From Podarcis raffonei (taxonomy: Eukaryota > Chordata > Lepidosauria > Squamata > Lacertidae), in assembly GCF_027172205.1 (NCBI RefSeq), contig NC_070603.1, forward strand, positions 42,108,501 to 42,172,500: 64,000 bases of DNA, in the 5' to 3' direction. The translations under genes were made by a program, and so were the position numbers. Every line of letters begins with the position of its first letter. The stretch's first letter is position 1. Below, one piece after another: positions 1 through 11,504 of the stretch. The notes beneath the pieces are model-generated. The model made no database searches. It had not been told where the DNA came from and saw only the letters and a program-made list of their open reading frames with translations.

Positions 1-177
1 GTCAACCTGGTCCCTACCACCCACTAGTGGGCGTTTCAGGATCCTAGGTGGGCGGTCGGGGGTTCCACAGCACAAGCTGAATCCTCCTTCCATTGAGCAC
101 TGGTGGGCGGTAAGAAAATTCTACCATGAAGAAAGATGCATTAGTGGGCAGTAGGTACAAAAAGGTTGACTACCCCG
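1..177. mobile_element. hAT-like non-autonomous element, cut by window edge
   Basis: The stretch opens with GTCAACCTGG and closes near 160-177 with AGGTTGACTACCCC, an inverted match, so the left terminus probably lies just outside the window. The interior carries several GTGGGCGGT-like words, a pattern I associate with a common squamate hAT-type repeat. Family assignment is from memory of the pattern. Confidence 0.55.
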
Positions 178-1309
178 CTCTAAATAATTAAATAATTTTC
201 TCCTTCTGAGTCATCTCTTCAGAAGTCCTGCTGTTGTTGCAATCCTATCAGGAAGAGCTCAGCTATTCTTCGTGTCAAAATATATGCCTTAACCTACATC
301 TCTCAGAGGGAGAACAGACCAGGTATAGCTGGCATTCTGCGATGTGAACCAGGAAGTCCCCAGTTTGGTTCTTCGCCAACTGCGTGATCGCCCATTCAAT
401 TATTAGCCTACCATCAGCATAGTTTGTGGCCTACAAAAAACCTCCCCTCTGCAATATAGGAACACTTTGCTGAGCTACCTTCCTGTGTTCTTGTAAGAAT
501 GGATTGCAAGGTGGCAAACTATGCAAAGCAATTAGAACACACCAGAACCCGCTCTATAAATGTTTTTAATGGAGAATGCACATTGGTTTGCCAGCCTAGT
601 TGGAATTTAATTTAACCTTGATTACTATCCTCTTCATTTGCCTGGGATAACAGTGTTGGAACTAGCCTTATCCTTAGAAAATATTATCAACCTAAACTTT
701 TTTGGGGGGTGGGGGGAGTTGATATGCAGAGCAGATCCTCACCAAATGCCAAGGGTGTGGTGGGGTCTACGTGGGAGGAGGCAGTGCTTGAGGTAGTCAC
801 AGAACTGGCCAATTACAGGGTTATAACTGCATTCATTTGCACAATCACTGCCATTTAATGCTTGAGTGACTTCCTTCTGAGAAAACATGCAAGTAAAACC
901 TATCACCTTGAACTGATCTGTGAAATGATCTGGTAACAAAAATGGTGCACTCTTAATACTGGTCTTATTTGTGATCGGTGTTAGCCAGGTAGGTATGTTC
1001 TAGTCCAGTCTAGGAAACCTTTTTGCCCTCAAATGCCATGTGGCAGTGGATGGATAATTGGGGCCCACGTGCCACAGGTGTGGCTGGAGCTATCAGTGGG
1101 AGGAGCCATTAATGCACACATTCAAACCCACACACATGCATTCACACACTGTTGGGAAGGACATGCAGGGGGAAGGGAGGATCAACAGCTGTTTGATGGG
1201 CTGAAGGAGCACAAATGTCCAGGATGGTGGAGCAGGGGTTTCCCATACAAATCAGGGAAGGTCATAGATGTAAGTTGGACTGGGATAGCCTAACTTCTGT
1301 TGTCTATGC
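178..1309. other. Spacer without recognised gene
   Basis: No coding exon, RNA gene or clear repeat was recognised. There is a short G-run near 703-717. Short reading frames on both strands have no recognisable protein features. Confidence 0.5.
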
Positions 1310-1423
1310 TCTGATAGCATCTAACTCTAGGTTAATTACTGCAACATGTTAAGTGTGGGGCTGCCTCTGAACTTCAGAACACAATAGTTCAAACTCACCA
1401 GGGCAAGACAGTTTGTGCATATA

Positions 1424-1665
1424 CAATGGCACCTCAGGTTACATACGCTTCAGGTTACATACGCTTCAGGTTACATACTCCACTAACCCAGAAATAGTGC
1501 TTCAGGTTAAGAACTTTGCTTCAGGATGAGAACAGAAATCGTGCTCCAGCGGCGCAGTGGCAGCAAGAGGCCCCATTAGCTAAAGTGGTGCTTCAGGTTA
1601 AGAACAGTTTCAGGTTAAGAACGGACCTCCGGAACGAATTAAGTACTTAACCCGAGGTACCACTG
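1424..1665 (+). mobile_element. 242-bp TA-flanked MITE, copy A
   Basis: Terminal inverted repeats correspond to CAGTGGTACCTCAGGTTA (here starting CAATGGCACC) and end GGTACCACTG. The dinucleotide TA flanks both ends, as in Tc1/mariner-type insertion. The body has AGAACTTTGCTTCAGGATGA and a GC-rich core. There is no transposase. It sits inside the LINE fragment at 1310-2520. Confidence 0.9.
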
Positions 1666-2108
1666 TAGTGCCAATCCTGGCTGGACTTCACTGGCTGCCA
1701 ATTAGTTTCTGGGCCCAATTCAAAATGCTGTTTTTGATCTATAAAGACTGCCTGTCCCCATATGAACCAACCCGGACCCTGCAATCATCATCTGAGGCCC
1801 TTCTTTGTGCCTTCTCCACAAGAAGTCTGGAGGCTGGCAACATAAGAACGGGCCTTTTCTGTGGTGGCTCCCATTTGTGGAATGCTCTCCCCAAGGAGGC
1901 TTGCCTGGTGCCCTTGTTACATATCTTTAGGGGACAGGCAAAAAATTTCCTCTATGACCAAGCCTTTGACCTTTAACTCTCTGCAGCCTTTTAAAAGTTG
2001 ATGGGATGTTTTTAGTATATTTATTTTTCCTCTTGATTTTTTTTAAAAAAATTGTTTATGCATTTTCCATTTTTCTTTTTACACATCATGCTTTCTCATC
2101 ATACAATA

Positions 2109-2350
2109 CAGTGGTACCTCAGGTTACATACGCTTCAGGTTACATACGCTTCAGGTCACAGACTCCGCTAACCCAGAAATAGTGCTTCAGGTTAAGAACT
2201 TTGCTTCAGGATGAGAACAGAAATTGTGCTCCGGCGGCGCAGCAGCAGCAGGAGGTCCCATTAGCTAAAGTGGTGCTTCAGGTTAAGAACAGTTTCAGGT
2301 TAAGAACAGACCTCCGGAACGAATTAAGTACTTAACCTGAGGTACCACTG
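2109..2350 (+). mobile_element. 242-bp TA-flanked MITE, copy B
   Basis: Same length and orientation as copy A, with termini CAGTGGTACC and GGTACCACTG and flanking TA on both sides. It is inserted in the 3'UTR-like part of the LINE fragment. Confidence 0.92.
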
Positions 2351-2520
2351 TATTTCTATTCAGACTTCCCTCTTTCCTCTTGATTTTAATGCATCTATGC
2401 CAGTGGGAGAGGGAGGAGGTGTTCTGCCTGTTTGTAAGTCACCTTGGGTTGCCCTGAGCAAGATAACATAAAGCAACTAACAAGTTCAATAAACAATGAC
2501 GATGACAACAACAACCCCTG

Positions 2521-3812
2521 TGGGCGCTCTTGTAATATAATTGCCTTTGAGGACAGTTTGGTATTTCTCCTTTTTGTACATCGTAATGGCAGATCCTCCT
2601 GACTATCTCTCTCAAGTAAATTACAGGCAAGGTGAAAAGTTTAACAAGCCCAACAGATCTGCATCTCAGTTTCAGTATCTCATTCACTAGGAAGACCACA
2701 TGATGTCCATGCATGTCACAGCCTGGTACAGAAAGAGCATCTTTGAGGTGCCATGATTCAGACGCTGAGTTGTGGTGACTCCTCCCCAAGTCCCAAATCG
2801 GGAAAGAGAAACCTCCGATTCACAAACAAGTTCCTCCACATTCACTCCTCGGGGAACCGCCCTCCTGCCTACCTGCCTGCTTAAAGATCTGACGCAAGGC
2901 AAAGGCATGGATACAGAGCGAACCACCCAGCAAACACTCATTGTTCTATAGCTAGGGCTTGTTCATCGTGAGCTTGGGAAGGTTGGAGGCACCAACACCA
3001 AATGCCTGGAGAGGTAGCTCCTTGCTGGTTTTGAGGAAGGGAGGTATGGTGCTTGAGAGGAAAGGAGCAGGATGCTGGTGGGAAAACTCCGGGATCTACG
3101 AAAAGATGGTGTGCTTCAAATGATCTCCATGGACGGGACACCTCTGCAGATCTTTTGACCTGTACGTATCTGTGTAGCATATCCATGTGGTTTTGTTTGT
3201 GCTATTATGAATGTGGTTTTATTGTTGATTTTATCCCGCTTGCCACCAAGACATTTTTTCTTACCATGTGTTGATGGCATAGAAATGTTTACAAACAAAC
3301 AAAAAGTTAATGAGGAGAAGGGTTGACATTTTTGTTTTGCTTCTGTTTCTAGCTTCATTGTGCTCTTACGTTCTTGGATTACTTAACCTTAGCCTTGAAT
3401 GTGGGATAGGATGGGTTGCAGCATATTCACATCTAGCTTTCGCAATTTTAAAGTTTCTTCTCACCAGCCTAAATGGCAAGAATCTCTACAATCTCTCGTT
3501 AAAGCTAATTTCTAGTCCCCTTGCTTGTGGGAAAATGTTTGAAAGGCCGTTCAAAAAGTGCTTAAAACAAGAACAACCAGCCCACTATTAATTATTATTC
3601 TTATTATCCTTTGGGGGCTTGTTCCTTGGTGTTTCCATACTGAAGTTATTTATTCTGCCACCAGTCTAAATCTATGTGGGCTAATTTATGTATCTGCAGA
3701 GGGACTGAAAGGGGCCTTCTCCACGTGTATATACAACCCACACTTTCTTCCCCTTCTCACCTCATCTTCTTCTGGAGTTCTTAAAAGTATTTGTGTCCTG
3801 CTTTTCATCCAG
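2521..3812. other. RNF222 upstream region / probable intron
   Basis: No coding exon was recognised. The segment ends at a good splice acceptor for RNF222 (a pyrimidine-rich run ending CATCCAG at 3812), so at least its right part should be intron. The first RNF222 exon, expected to be non-coding, was not identified. Confidence 0.5.
3790..3812 (+). promoter_or_regulatory. RNF222: RNF222 splice acceptor
   Basis: A pyrimidine-rich run, CCTGCTTTTCATCCAG, ends with AG at 3811-3812, 31 bases before the RNF222 start codon. This suggests a non-coding upstream exon and a coding terminal exon. Confidence 0.6.
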
Positions 3813-3843
3813 CTGGTGGCTGCATGTGAACAAGTGGACAAGG

Positions 3844-4503
3844 ATGTCTGTGACCAAAACCAGTAAGGAGATTCCTGCTGCTGCCCCTTCGGCAGAGTGC
3901 CCCGTCTGTTATGAGTCATTTCAGTCTCCGAAAGTGTCGCGCCGGGTGCTGAGCTGTGGGCACACTTTTTGCCACGACTGTCTGGTCAAGTGCCTTTTGG
4001 CATCTCGGGATGAGGGCCGGCTACAGAACTGCCTCACCTGCCCCGTCTGTCGCTTTGTGACCTTCCTCTGCAGGAAGAGAGCCTGCTTGCCTTCCAAGAT
4101 CTCCCCGAACCCTCCACCTTTGGAGCTGCCTCTCTCACCTTCGTTGCTGTCCTTGGGGTCAGCAAACACTTTAGTGGTGCCTGGCCATTTCCTGATGTCC
4201 CTGCGTGGCTACGACAGCCACCAGAATGTGTGTGGCTGCCCTAGCATGAACTCGGTGGTGCACCCTGGTGGCTTGGAGCGACAGTCTCACGTCTTCATTA
4301 TCACTCAGTGTGGGATGCCGCTGATCGAAGAGAACATTGGTGTCACCGCTCTAAACCACGATGTGGAAGCTGCGGGGTCAATGGCGTCTCAGAGGTCCCT
4401 AATAATGGGCTGCTTCCAATCACCCATTGTCTTGGCAATCCTCCTGGTCTCCACTGTTGCTCTGTTGGGGGCTGTTCTCCCCTGGCTACTACTACTAGAA
4501 TGA
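3844..4503 (+). CDS. RNF222: RING finger protein 222 (RNF222)
   Basis: Predicted 219-residue membrane-anchored RING protein, likely an E3 ubiquitin ligase; the family is poorly characterised and its substrate is unknown. The N-terminal C3HC4 RING has all eight metal ligands: C19, C22, C38, H40, C43, C46, C66 and C69, in the order CPVCYESF, LSCGHTFCHDC, CPVC. A conserved block near residues 148-160 (HVFIITQCGMPL) resembles human RNF222 (IFIISRHGMPL, from memory). A hydrophobic C-terminal anchor covers about residues 193-218. The length is close to the human protein (about 220). The ATG at 3844 has A at -3 and gives the family's short N-terminus; the reading frame extends upstream to 3793 only through intron sequence, because a splice acceptor ends at 3812. 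The whole CDS lies in one exon. No frame damage is seen. Confidence 0.93.
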   Translation: MSVTKTSKEIPAAAPSAECPVCYESFQSPKVSRRVLSCGHTFCHDCLVKCLLASRDEGRLQNCLTCPVCRFVTFLCRKRACLPSKISPNPPPLELPLSPSLLSLGSANTLVVPGHFLMSLRGYDSHQNVCGCPSMNSVVHPGGLERQSHVFIITQCGMPLIEENIGVTALNHDVEAAGSMASQRSLIMGCFQSPIVLAILLVSTVALLGAVLPWLLLLE

Positions 4504-5505
4504 ACCCTACTCTGCACCCCTCCCCTGCATCTCCTTTTGGGAACCACATTATGAAAAAAGTTATCCCTTTGGCACACCCGCAAAGAATTGCAGGATTCGG
4601 GTCGATGGGAGATCCACGAAGGAAACAGAACTACAGGAAATGGTATTTGTACAATCCCTCCCTTGTCATGTATGATGGTATTGCTAAAGTGTGGTTCAGA
4701 GGAGCAAGAAAGGTCACCTAGACTAGAGACGGGGTCTAAATATCCTGCTGAGGATAATCAGTGTGTTTATTTAATTGTTACATGCATATCCTGCCCTTCA
4801 AGGAGCACCTCCAAGGAGCTCAGAGTTGTATTAAAGTTTCCCTGTGAGATTAAGGTAGACTGAGAGGTGACAACATTTCTTAAGACCAACCAATGAGCTT
4901 CACAGCTGAGCAGGGATCTGAGCTCACACCCAAACTCAACATTGTAACTGCCTCTGGTGCCAGTATTGCATCCAAGGGGATATGGGCTGTGGTGTGCTTG
5001 TTTGGAAGGGCTCACTGAAGCGATTCAATGTCATTCCACCTCTTACTTCAACACTCATGGTAATTTAATAAGGCATAGCCTTTGTGATAAGCCAAGGGCA
5101 TCTTGGGTGCTTCCAGCATCATGGCAATCCTTGTTCCACCCAGGCAAATCCAAGCTGTTAGCACGTTGCTAACACAGGAGGATTCTCGTCCTGCACACCA
5201 TGTGCTCATATTGCATTTAATTCTGGGCGCACTACAGGTGAGACAGACCCTCCCAGCTGAGATGGAGTAGAATTAACTTAGGTCTCCTGCTCCAGTCATT
5301 AGCAATAGCTGCTCTTCATCTGTTATTGCTCTGTTGTTGCTAACCCCCATCATCTAGCATCAGTCTCGATGTTGTGAAGATTTCAATCGCTTGATGGAAT
5401 ATGTTAATTTTGGTTTCATTTTATTTTTGTACCTTCTGTCCTGTTTTCTACTTTTGATATTGTTGTCACACTAAGATTAATAAAAAGATTTCATTGCTAC
5501 TCCTT
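4504..5505 (+). terminator. RNF222: RNF222 3'UTR with poly(A) signal
   Basis: An AATAAA hexamer lies at 5479-5484 after a T-rich run, about 1 kb past the stop, and is the best poly(A) signal downstream of RNF222. The 3'UTR includes an old SINE/LINE relic at 4741-4960. Confidence 0.55.
4741..4960 (-). repeat. Old SINE/LINE relic in RNF222 3'UTR
   Basis: CATATCCTGCCCTTC, then CCAAGGAGCTCAGAG, and later ATGAGCTTCACAGCTGAGCA match in order the words of a widespread sauropsid interspersed repeat in reverse orientation. It is strongly diverged. Confidence 0.45.
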
Positions 5506-5790
5506 AGCAAATGGACTTCCTTAGATTTCAAGGGTAGTTTTGTCAGATGGTCTTATTTCCTCCCAGGCCTCCTCCTCCCCCTCCTCCTTCTTCAAAACCT
5601 GCCCTTGCTTTTGCCTAGGCAGGCAGAGAGGGAGACCTGGCAGTTGTGCATCTAGTTGATGAGCACATAGGTCACAAGCACCCTCTCCTGGCAGTTAGGA
5701 GAACAAGCAATTTATCATTTGAATTGCTCATCCTTAGGTAGCGCTGTGGATTTTCAGCGGTGGGTGGGACTAAGCAGAAGGAGTCCAAGG

Positions 5791-6036
5791 GTGAGTTCAC
5801 ACAACGTCACCACTATTTCAAGTGATGACTAGCAGGTACACCACAGCTATTGCAGGTCAAAACACCACAGGGGCGTGTGCAGTGGGGATTGTGTAGTGGG
5901 AAGTGAGGGAGAGAAAGTCCCATTGTACAAACTGAAGTCATTCCACTCATGGATTTATTTAGTTGAACACGACCCAGAGCTTCCATGACACATGGCATCA
6001 CTCAATACTTTTCAGTGGTGTCCCGTTCACACATAC
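5791..6036. mobile_element. Foldback MITE with about 40-bp inverted ends
   Basis: The left end, GTGAGTTCACACAACGTCAC, is inverted at the right end, GTGTCCCGTTCACACATAC. The arms continue inwards to TGATG (left) and CATCACTCAA (right). There is no coding capacity. The superfamily is uncertain. Confidence 0.6.
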
Positions 6037-6042
6037 GGCAGG

Positions 6043-6578
6043 CTGTGAAGGAAGAGTGGCTTATGTATGTACAGATGTGGATCCACTGTGAGAATCATGG
6101 TTTCTAGACTTCATTCATAGGTATCCTGGAAGGTGTTTTCAAGGGCACTAACATTACCCAGGTTTGCATTTCACTTTTATTTGCTATAAGGAGTGGCTTG
6201 ATTTATGCGCTTTTAAAAAAAAGTGTTGTGACCTACTTCTCGCTGGTGTGACATGGGGAATGTATCATTGTTATTTCCCATGGGCGGGTTTTGTTTTTTG
6301 TTGTTCCTTTTAAAGAAAACTAATTAGCAGCTCTACGTAGCTGCTTCAGATATGAAGTAGTGCCATTCTGGGTGTTTCCTCTCAAACCCTTTTACCAATG
6401 AATCTTTCTCTCTCTCTTACACTCACAGGCATATATACACCCCCAGGTTGCCATTAGCTCCATATGGAGAGAAAAAAGCCAGTACAGATGTTTTCTAAGG
6501 AGAAAGAGATAAGTGGAGAGAAACTACAGACAAAAAGTGGTGTGTGGTTACTAAGCCCTTCTAGCTTTTCCCGTCTTT
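6043..6578. other. Spacer without recognised gene
   Basis: A T-rich segment near 6210-6310 and a short (CT)n run near 6404-6418 are the only visible structures. Confidence 0.45.
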
Positions 6579-6835
6579 GAGAGCCAGTGTGGTGTAGTGG
6601 TTAAGAGCGGTAGTCTTGTAATCTGGGGAACCGGGTTCGCGTCTCCGCTCCTCCACATGCAGCTGCTGGGTGACCTTGGGCTAGTCACACTTCTCTGAAG
6701 TCTCTCAGCCCCACTCACCTCACAGAGTGATTGTTGTGGGGGAGGAAGGGAAAGGAGAATGTTAGCCGCTTTGAGACTCCTTAAAGGGAGTGAAAGGCGG
6801 GGTATCAAATCCAAACTCTTCTTCTTCTTCTTCTT
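6579..6835 (+). mobile_element. Sauria SINE
   Basis: The tRNA-like head GTGTAGTGGTTAAGAGCGGT is followed by GGTTCGCGTCTCC as the B-box region, then TGGGTGACCTTGGGCTAGTC, TCTCTCAGCCCCAC, the GATTGTTGTGGGG block and a (TTC)n tail. This order is diagnostic of the squamate Sauria SINE, whose 3' part resembles the Bov-B LINE tail. The copy looks near full length. Confidence 0.88.
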
Positions 6836-8149
6836 TGGTTGAGGGAATTTCAGAATTTCCAATGGGCAGAGTTAGGCTGCTGTCAAACGGTGTGCATAAT
6901 TTGTAGTCCAGCCAAGTGGGCTTGTCTGAGACTGGTAGCTTTTAAAAAAGTAAAAACTCATACCAAATTCACCTACAACTCAGTAACTGGATCAAAGAGT
7001 GACTCATGCCTACATCCATGTCACAGTAGCTGTGGAACACTAATTTGGAGCGTGGCATCCTGTCACCCAAAGTGTGCCAACCGATGTTTTGTTTTGAGCA
7101 ACAACCTCAGCAGCACCCAAAATGAAATAGGGCAAAGCTAAATGGGGCAAGGCAAGAAGGGCACCATGGACAGCTCCGTTTGGGATTCAAGCTGGAGACT
7201 CCATAAGAGCAGTGATATTCTAGTGGCACTCAATCCTGAGCCTTAAACAGGAGCTGCAGCTCTATCTGTGTAGCTAGTACCACATTCCGTGAGCAAAGCC
7301 TCTTCATTAAAGGGGCCCAGCCTGCTTTAGTAGTCATTGATCCTGATGGAAAGTGGGAGCCATTAAGGTGTCTGAGCTGGAGTCCTCAGCGTCAGAGGAG
7401 GGGCCCCTGGTGTCCTCAACCCAGAGGGGTACTGGCACCAGAGACTTCTCTTCTGCAGGTGCCTCTGGTTTACTGTGGACTTCTGGAGGCTGTCCCTAGG
7501 GGAAATTTCCTCTCCCTCTTCAAATCCACAGCCCAAATAGGAGGAGCCCCGATCCTGGTTCATCACATTAGAAGCCCACAAGCTGGACTCAAGTGCAATA
7601 GCCCTTTCCTGCTCATGTTCCCTGTTATTCAAAGGCATGGTGCCTTTGAACTTAGAGGGGATGTAGCTAACATGCCTAGTAGCCATCTAGTCTTATCCTC
7701 TACAAATTAGTCCAATCATCTTCTAAAGCCATCATAGCAAATTCCATAGTTTAAACGATGTGATATGTGAAGAAGTATTTCCTTTTGCCTTCTAAGATTC
7801 AGCTTCAATGGATGGCCCCAAATTAAGTATTACGAGAGGGATTTTTTTAAAAAAAACTATCTACTTTCTCCACACTATCAAACTTTTGTAGAATTGTGCA
7901 TAGTATGGAGGAAGTGGATAGAGAAAGTAGGTACATGTGAGAGAAGGACCATGAACCTGTCCTGGCTCTGCCTCTATCCAGTCTGATGAATGGAACTACT
8001 TCTGGTAATGAAGCCAGAGAGGAAGACTAGAGCCAACTAGGCTGTAGAGGCCTTTTCCCACCTGGTCAGGGAAGGCAGGGCCCTGACTGACTCCAACTAC
8101 AAAAACTGAGGCTGCTGAACCAACTTGTGGCATGTGGTATTGTTTAGGT
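6836..8149. other. Spacer without recognised gene
   Basis: No gene was recognised. The stretch 7340-7690 is open on both strands for about 100 codons, but the predicted peptides lack known motifs. Confidence 0.45.
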
Positions 8150-8362
8150 GAGGTTGTTTCCTGTAATTGATATTAATTTCTTGTATCTTTATTTTGGATA
8201 TTCTTATGATTTATGTTGAAATGGTTCAATGTGTACTTTTTGATGCTTTATTTATTGTTCATAACTACTTTTGTTAAGTTTGTAATTATGTATTTTTTTA
8301 CATGGTTGTAAGCCACCTTGAGAATGGTTTTAAGGCGGCATACAAATAAAATGACTAATTGA
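8150..8362 (+). mobile_element. LINE 3' end (CR1/L2-like)
   Basis: The T-rich 3'UTR ends with GTAAGCCACCTTGAGAATGG, then AAGGCGGCATACAAATAAAA, the usual ending of CR1/L2-type LINEs in reptiles. No reverse transcriptase remains. Confidence 0.6.
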
Positions 8363-8760
8363 TTGATCAACACTAAACATACTATTGCTAGAAATGGGGG
8401 TGGGTGGGGGTGGCTTCCGGGGGTTCCCAAAACAGCATTGGCAGTGCAACTCCCCAGTCTTGAGAGCCTGCTCTTTGTCACTTGCTTTGGATATCAGCAC
8501 ATTCAAGCCAGCTTTTCCAAGGTTGCAAAAGAGCAGACCACCTCAGAATGTGCAAAGCTGGTCATAGGAAAGACTTATAGATGTTAACCAGTCTTAGAAA
8601 GCACCAGCTGCTAGGTTTAGATGAGCCAGTGGGACAGTAGGAATGTCTATCCCTCGTCTCCCTGCAAAGTCAAGCTTGGCAGGAGAAACTTCCTTTTTCC
8701 TATTGCGCTGAGGTTGGAGGATGCACCAAACTCCCAGAACGGCTGCAGTTCTAGAACATC
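8363..8760. other. Spacer without recognised gene
   Basis: Contains a short G-rich run near 8396-8410. Nothing else was recognised. Confidence 0.45.
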
Positions 8761-8862
8761 AGAAACTGTCCTAAACTGAGCTAGATCATTGGTTCATCTA
8801 GCTGAGTACTGTTGACATTGAAAGGTGCTCTGCCACTGAGCTGTGGTCCTCCCACCAGGTTT
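8761..8862 (-). repeat. tRNA-headed SINE fragment (reverse)
   Basis: GATCATTGGTTCATCTAGCT and CTCTGCCACTGAGCTGTGG match the same family as 49225-49388. The second word is the inverted tRNA-like A-box region. The copy is internally deleted. Confidence 0.5.
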
Positions 8863-9611
8863 TCAATGTGTTGGTTCTAGAAGACCAACAATGGTAGTAC
8901 CTATCATGTTCCAGTGGTCCTCCAAGAATGAATGTGACTTGATACCAAAAGCACAAGCAAAACTGTCTGATTTCATGGCTTTTAAATTACAATTCATTAG
9001 CTAATTGTTGTTGTTCAAGGACACACATCCCACCCCCCTTTTCAATAAAGGCAGAGGTCAAATTCCTTTCCAGTCTGTCCTCAAGTCTTTCCTGCAGGGA
9101 AGTTCATGGTGTCACACACTGACAATGTTTTGCTTAGATTCATCCTTGTTTGTTTGAGCAGGTGCCTCTCAAGCAAATTGTACAGCCCCATTGCCTCCAT
9201 TCGGTCCAGAAGCTTTTGTGTTCTGTGGGTAGGGCAGAGAGGAAATGGAAGCAGGCGAAAGAACCCTTTTAGACAATAAAAACACACACAACGCTCCATG
9301 GATTTGATGTATAGTGCTATACACATTTCAGGTTCTATCCAGTGCTGCAACATCCCATCTCTTTTGCTGCGGAGGAATTGTCAGGCTGTGGTTTGCACCT
9401 TTAAAAGGGGTGGGGACACAGTTCAGTGGAGCTGGATGAGCTCTGGCTTTGCAGTATGGGAGGTATGCAGCAGAAAAGAAAAAATAAACAAAAGATTAAA
9501 GCAAAAGTTTGACAGGACAGGGAAAGGAGACAGCCTTCCTCCTTTTTTAATGTTTTGGATGAGCTCTTTATACTGGGAAGCATGCAGCTACTATGAACAT
9601 GCAGAGACATA
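8863..9611. other. Spacer without recognised gene
   Basis: No coding or repeat signal was recognised. Confidence 0.45.
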
Positions 9612-9772
9612 GCTGTGTACAGCACATTTGAAACATGTTCTTTCTCTCAGAGGATTCTGGATACTGTAGTTTATCCCTCACAGAGGCACAATTCCCAGCA
9701 ACCCTTAACAAACTGCAATGCCCAGAATTCTTTGAGGGGAAAATGTGCTGTAAAGGTATAGTGCATTCACAG
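9612..9772. mobile_element. Foldback MITE-like repeat
   Basis: GGATTCTGGATACTGTAGTT on the left is an inverted match to ACAAACTGCAATGCCCAGAA on the right. The same pattern recurs at 33003-33130 and 57300-57420. Exact ends are uncertain. Confidence 0.5.
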
Positions 9773-9780
9773 CCCTTACT

Positions 9781-11028
9781 TAAATGTCTTTAAAAAGTTG
9801 ACAGAAAAGTGAGTGCATAGGTTGTTGCAGTTGTGTCTCTTAACACTTACTGGTAATGGCCTACAGATGTCTCTGATGCTCATGCAGCCCTATTTCACCT
9901 GCCAATGGGAAATGCTAGCTGGGGAAGAAATTCATTTCCCCAGTAACCAAACAGTGTATTTTGAGAGCCGGGAAATGCAATATCTCTGCAAAAGAAGTGC
10001 AAAAGATCGGAATCACAGGCAACAAACACGTTACAACTGTGCATTTATAATGCAATAAGTTGATCAACCATGAAGCCAGAAGGCAGCAGCAGTACAAGCA
10101 GAAGGGCAGAACAGTGAGAGACTGGTTCTGCTTTCATGTCCTGCTTGTCAGAGTCCGAGAAGCACCTGACTGGATTTCTGAGGCCTTCTGTGTGATCTAG
10201 CAGGCCTCTTCTTAGGAATTTATGAGAACAGGAACAGTAAACAGGTAGCCAACCTGGGAGTTTGGGCACTTTTCATTCACCCACCCAGAGCCCACCTGAA
10301 GACATCTTGCTTGCTTTGCAAGTGTTTCAGTGTGAAACAGTTGGGAGGGGAGTGGTTCAGGACTTCTGTTATCACAGCTCCAACCCAAGAGGAAGGTTGA
10401 AAAGTACGCCGTTATCTCTGAAACAAGATACACCAAGGTGCAGGATGGCAACCTTCCTTTGCTTGGCAAATCATATGACTTGATTGCAACGTGGCATGGA
10501 GCCAACACTAAATCAACCCCTAGGATTGCGCAGCATGGATATAATACCCTGACGGTCATCTTCCAGTTGCTGTTATCTGTCTTGTCTCCAGACTACGTGC
10601 AGTCCAAAGTCTTGAATATGATATTCAGATTCTGCAATGCTGGAGTGCTTTGAGCATGTCCTTTCCAGTCTAAAATATTCCTCCCTCTGATGGTTGCATT
10701 CTGTTTGCTGCATTCATTCTCTGCTTAATCCGTCCAGCCTAACTCAACCAGCTGTTTTTGCAACACATGAATGCAAATACTCCTGGAAGCCACAAGGAGG
10801 TGCCAGTGTATCATCATGATGGTTCCACTGATTCCCCTAAAAGCTTTAAAAAAATAATAGGTACTAAGCTGCAAATAAAGACCCACAGGCTGATAAATGT
10901 AGATCGGACAGATCTCACTTATTTTGGAAAACCATTTTCTATTGAGGATAATAGTTTTCTCACCCACATATACAAGCATACTTAGATGCTACTGACCCTG
11001 AGCTGCCTGAGTCTTAATGGCAGCTGCT
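9781..11028. other. Spacer without recognised gene
   Basis: Short opposing reading frames of up to 115 codons exist around 10212-10559, but nothing in them is recognisable. Confidence 0.45.
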
Positions 11029-11040
11029 ACAGATGTGAGT

Positions 11041-11270
11041 GCTCCTGCCCACCTAGCAGTTTGAAAGCATGTCAAGTGCAAGTAGATAAATAGGTACCGC
11101 TCCAGCGGGAAGGTAAACGGCATTTCTGTGCGCTGCTCTGGTTTGCCAGAAGCGGCTTAGTCATGCTGGCCACGTGACCTGGAAGCTGTACACCGGCTCC
11201 CTCGGCCAATAATGTGAGATGAGCGCCGCAACCCCAGAGTCAGCCACGACTGGACCTAAGGGGTCCCTTT
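11041..11270 (+). mobile_element. tRNA-derived SINE, 5'-truncated
   Basis: This is the body of the SINE family also at 35788, 37672 and 55274: AGCAGTTTGAAAGC, AAGTAGATAAATAGGTACCG, GGGAAGGTAAACGGC, ACTGGACCTAA and GGGGTCCCTTT. The tRNA head is missing. A perfect 12-bp target duplication, ACAGATGTGAGT, lies at 11029-11040 and 11271-11282, so the truncation happened at insertion. Confidence 0.92.
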
Positions 11271-11504
11271 ACAGATGTGAGTCTCTCAGTTACCTGCTGT
11301 AGGTGCTAATAAGACTAAGAGATGCAAGGCTGTGAAAGCAAAGGTTCCATTGGGCAAGCCAGTGGCGAAATAATCTGAGACGGCATTGCAAGCTAAGTCT
11401 GTTTTTTATACTTAATATTAAGTAAATGTGCAGTGTTGGTTTAATAATGGAGGGAACTTTGAGGAAACGCCCCATTCAGGCCGCACACAGGGCTATGACT
11501 GGTA

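Larger units (their letters stand above)
1310..2520 (+). mobile_element. CR1/L2-clade LINE 3' fragment split by two MITEs
   Basis: The frame at 1668-1976 reads LHWLPI near its start and LWNALP near its end, words typical of the C-terminal end of CR1/L2/Rex1-type reverse transcriptase ORFs. It is followed by a 3'UTR-like segment and a tail at about 2430-2515 (GTAAGTCACCTTGGGTT, then ATAACATAAAGC and an ATGACGATGACAAC tail). Two copies of the 242-bp MITE, at 1424-1665 and 2109-2350, interrupt it, so the LINE predates them. The sequence left of the first MITE also looks like the same LINE. It is a degraded, non-functional fragment. Confidence 0.65.

Noticed and set aside
4308-4721. A 137-codon frame overlapping the RNF222 3' end
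   Set aside because: It is a shifted frame of RNF222 coding sequence running into the 3'UTR. The RNF222 frame has the RING and membrane anchor.
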